Below, in pieces: positions 63,513 to 64,000 of a DNA stretch of 64,000 bases. The translations under genes were made by a program, and so were the position numbers. The stretch comes from Alphaproteobacteria bacterium (GTDB taxonomy: Bacteria > Pseudomonadota > Alphaproteobacteria > Rhizobiales > Xanthobacteraceae): assembly GCA_016869215.1 (NCBI GenBank), contig VGEP01000008.1:1-64000 (forward strand). The letters run 5' to 3'. Numbering within the stretch: position 1 is the first letter of the stretch; each line of letters opens with the position of its first letter. Below the pieces are notes generated by a model, which worked only from the letters and a program-made list of their open reading frames with translations, searched no databases and was not told where the DNA came from.

Positions 63513-64000
63513 TCAGCCGGCGGTGCGGCTTGCGGGACGGCTCCCGCCCGCGCGCATGTGGTCGACGAGCTGCCGCGCATAGGACGCCAGTGCATCGAGG
63601 TCGCGGACGCAGATCGTGAGATCGCGCAACGCCCAGGCATCGGTCAGGTCGATCGCCTTGATCGCCATGGCCTTGACCGCGCGCCGGGCCGTGGTCGCCG
63701 GTACGACGCCAACCCCGACGTTGCGTTCGACCAGCCGGCAGACCCCATCGAAGCTGCGCAGTTGCACGCGCAACCGCAGCGGCCGTCCGACCAGATTGGC
63801 CTTCCCCGACAGGAACCGCTGCAAGGCGCTGGCCCGGTCGAGGCCGACGAAGTCGTGATCCAGCACCTCCGCGAAGTCGATCCTGGTCCGCCGCGCCAGC
63901 GGATGATCGGCCGCGACCACCAGCACGAACCGGTCGCTGCGGAACGGGAACGTCGTCAACCGGCCCGCATCGACCGTGCCCGCGACGATGCCGATGTCGC
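63513..64000 (-). CDS. LysR-type transcriptional regulator, C-terminal part
   Basis: Only the co-inducer-binding half is in the window; the start and the winged-helix domain lie beyond 64000. The reading DIGIVAGTVDAGRLTTFPFRSDRFVLVVAADHPLAR marks subdomain I, given here as landmarks DIGIVAGTVD, RSDRFVLVVAADHPLA; FVGLDRASALQRFL, LRVQLRSFDGVCRLVERNVGVGVVP and DLDALASYARQLVDHMRAG continue the effector domain. The 162 codons seen are in frame to a stop at 63513. Target and effector are unknown. Confidence 0.88.
   Translation of the reverse strand, partial: DIGIVAGTVDAGRLTTFPFRSDRFVLVVAADHPLARRTRIDFAEVLDHDFVGLDRASALQRFLSGKANLVGRPLRLRVQLRSFDGVCRLVERNVGVGVVPATTARRAVKAMAIKAIDLTDAWALRDLTICVRDLDALASYARQLVDHMRAGGSRPASRTAG

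Overview
The window looks like chromosomal DNA of a GC-rich alphaproteobacterium of the order Hyphomicrobiales (Rhizobiales), probably near Bradyrhizobium, Rhodopseudomonas or Rhodoplanes. This is inferred from gene order, from protein types and from intergenic palindromes of kinds common in that group; no database search was run. Almost everything is housekeeping backbone. I see no rRNA or tRNA gene, insertion sequence, prophage or CRISPR array.

Layout. 1-6564 (minus): TCA-cycle operon mdh-sucC-sucD-sucA-sucB. 7071-9696: an orphan tripartite-tricarboxylate-type binding protein, then three small secreted proteins with a shared C-terminal tail. 9883-17109: zapE, two GNAT-type proteins, thpR, and tesA divergent from a YbbA/YbbP-like ABC exporter. 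17298-19759: two tandem Bax-inhibitor-1 proteins and a GNAT acetyltransferase. 19806-24172: DUF2794, a candidate small RNA, a DUF1223 protein and aconitase. 24437-27283: cytochrome c maturation genes ccmABCDG. 27467-37203: a second orphan binding protein, an HhH protein, then yciB, a MATE pump, ftsY, an RluA synthase, secreted proteins, a PPOX protein, mtaB and dapF.

37390-40647: a secreted GyrI-like protein, two large palindromes, a ceramidase-family membrane protein, and a vapBC module coupled to a frameshifted metallo-beta-lactamase-fold gene. 40911-44682: the translation and secretion operon ffh-rpsP-rimM-trmD-rplS. 44849-58335: leuC, leuD and leuB scattered among small enzymes, with a CoA-ester lyase, carbonic anhydrase, an amidohydrolase/small protein/Rieske cassette, asd, and a sulfite-oxidase/cytochrome c pair. 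58537-64000: a DMT exporter, a second molybdopterin oxidoreductase (Tat lipoprotein type) with cytochrome b561, an MXKDX-repeat protein, a two-domain MaoC hydratase, sodC and a LysR regulator cut by the window edge.

How the parts fit: TCA enzymes with leucine, lysine and threonine precursor synthesis; cytochrome c maturation serving several periplasmic redox enzymes; and a CoA lyase plus a mesaconyl-CoA-hydratase-like protein that suggest ethylmalonyl-CoA or related C4/C5 acyl-CoA chemistry. The least explained parts are the tail-sharing secreted trio, the candidate RNA near 20.35-20.49 kb, the paired palindromes near 38 kb, and the amidohydrolase/Rieske cassette.
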